DNA from: CAZHOV01 sp964534315
Lineage (GTDB): Bacteria; Bacteroidota; Bacteroidia; Chitinophagales; Saprospiraceae
DNA: 5,904 nt
Reading direction: 5' to 3'
Assembly: GCA_964534315.1 (NCBI GenBank)
Contig: CAZHOV010000240.1
Location: 1 to 5,904 of the forward strand
Shown here: positions 5,894-5,904 of the stretch, one piece after another
Position numbering within the stretch: position 1 is the first letter of the stretch
How the letters are laid out: each line of letters begins with the position of its first letter
Program-made: the position numbers and the translations under genes
The notes under the pieces: generated by a model
The model's input: the letters and a program-made list of their open reading frames with translations, nothing else
Database searches by the model: none
What the model was told of the DNA's origin: nothing

Positions 5894-5904
5894 TATGATT
5901 TTTG

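Overview
The window looks like ordinary chromosomal DNA from a member of the Bacteroidota, most likely a free-living lineage such as the Saprospiria. That placement is an inference and no 16S gene is present. It rests on three things: a PorE-type envelope protein (TPR + beta-propeller + carboxypeptidase-regulatory-like + OmpA domains), which is typical of that phylum; a signal peptide ending in the Bacteroidota-style FSQ; and gene starts with A/T-rich leaders and no Shine-Dalgarno sequence.

Layout from left to right. Bases 1-82 hold a tandem array of an 8-bp unit that runs off the left edge. Next come two minus-strand genes read right to left, rlmN (GTG start at 3156) followed by a PorE/OmpA-like gene (start 2063, stop 96); the array begins just past the latter's stop codon. 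Divergent from rlmN is dapD on the plus strand (3252-4070), with a plausible Bacteroidota-type promoter in the 95-bp gap. dapD converges on a minus-strand gene (4152-5315) for a SUKH/SMI1-like protein with a C-terminal pentapeptide-repeat helix, and a perfect 11-bp inverted repeat lies at the convergence. A yqeY gene (5375-5821, minus) sits just upstream of it in the same direction. The last 83 bases are non-coding and contain a strong hairpin. About 90% of the window is coding and no gap exceeds about 100 bp.

The genes do not form one pathway. They cover translation quality (RlmN), lysine/diaminopimelate synthesis (DapD), envelope architecture or type IX secretion (PorE-like), a tRNA-amidotransferase-related domain protein (YqeY) and one protein of unknown role (SUKH-like plus pentapeptide repeats). 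I see no tRNA, rRNA, CRISPR array, insertion sequence, prophage or defence cassette. The least ordinary items are the GGGTCTCA array, which on the transcript strand fits a G-quadruplex pattern, and the SUKH-pentapeptide fusion with a nearly strict Phe/Leu alternation in its helix. I did not find a convincing complete new system.
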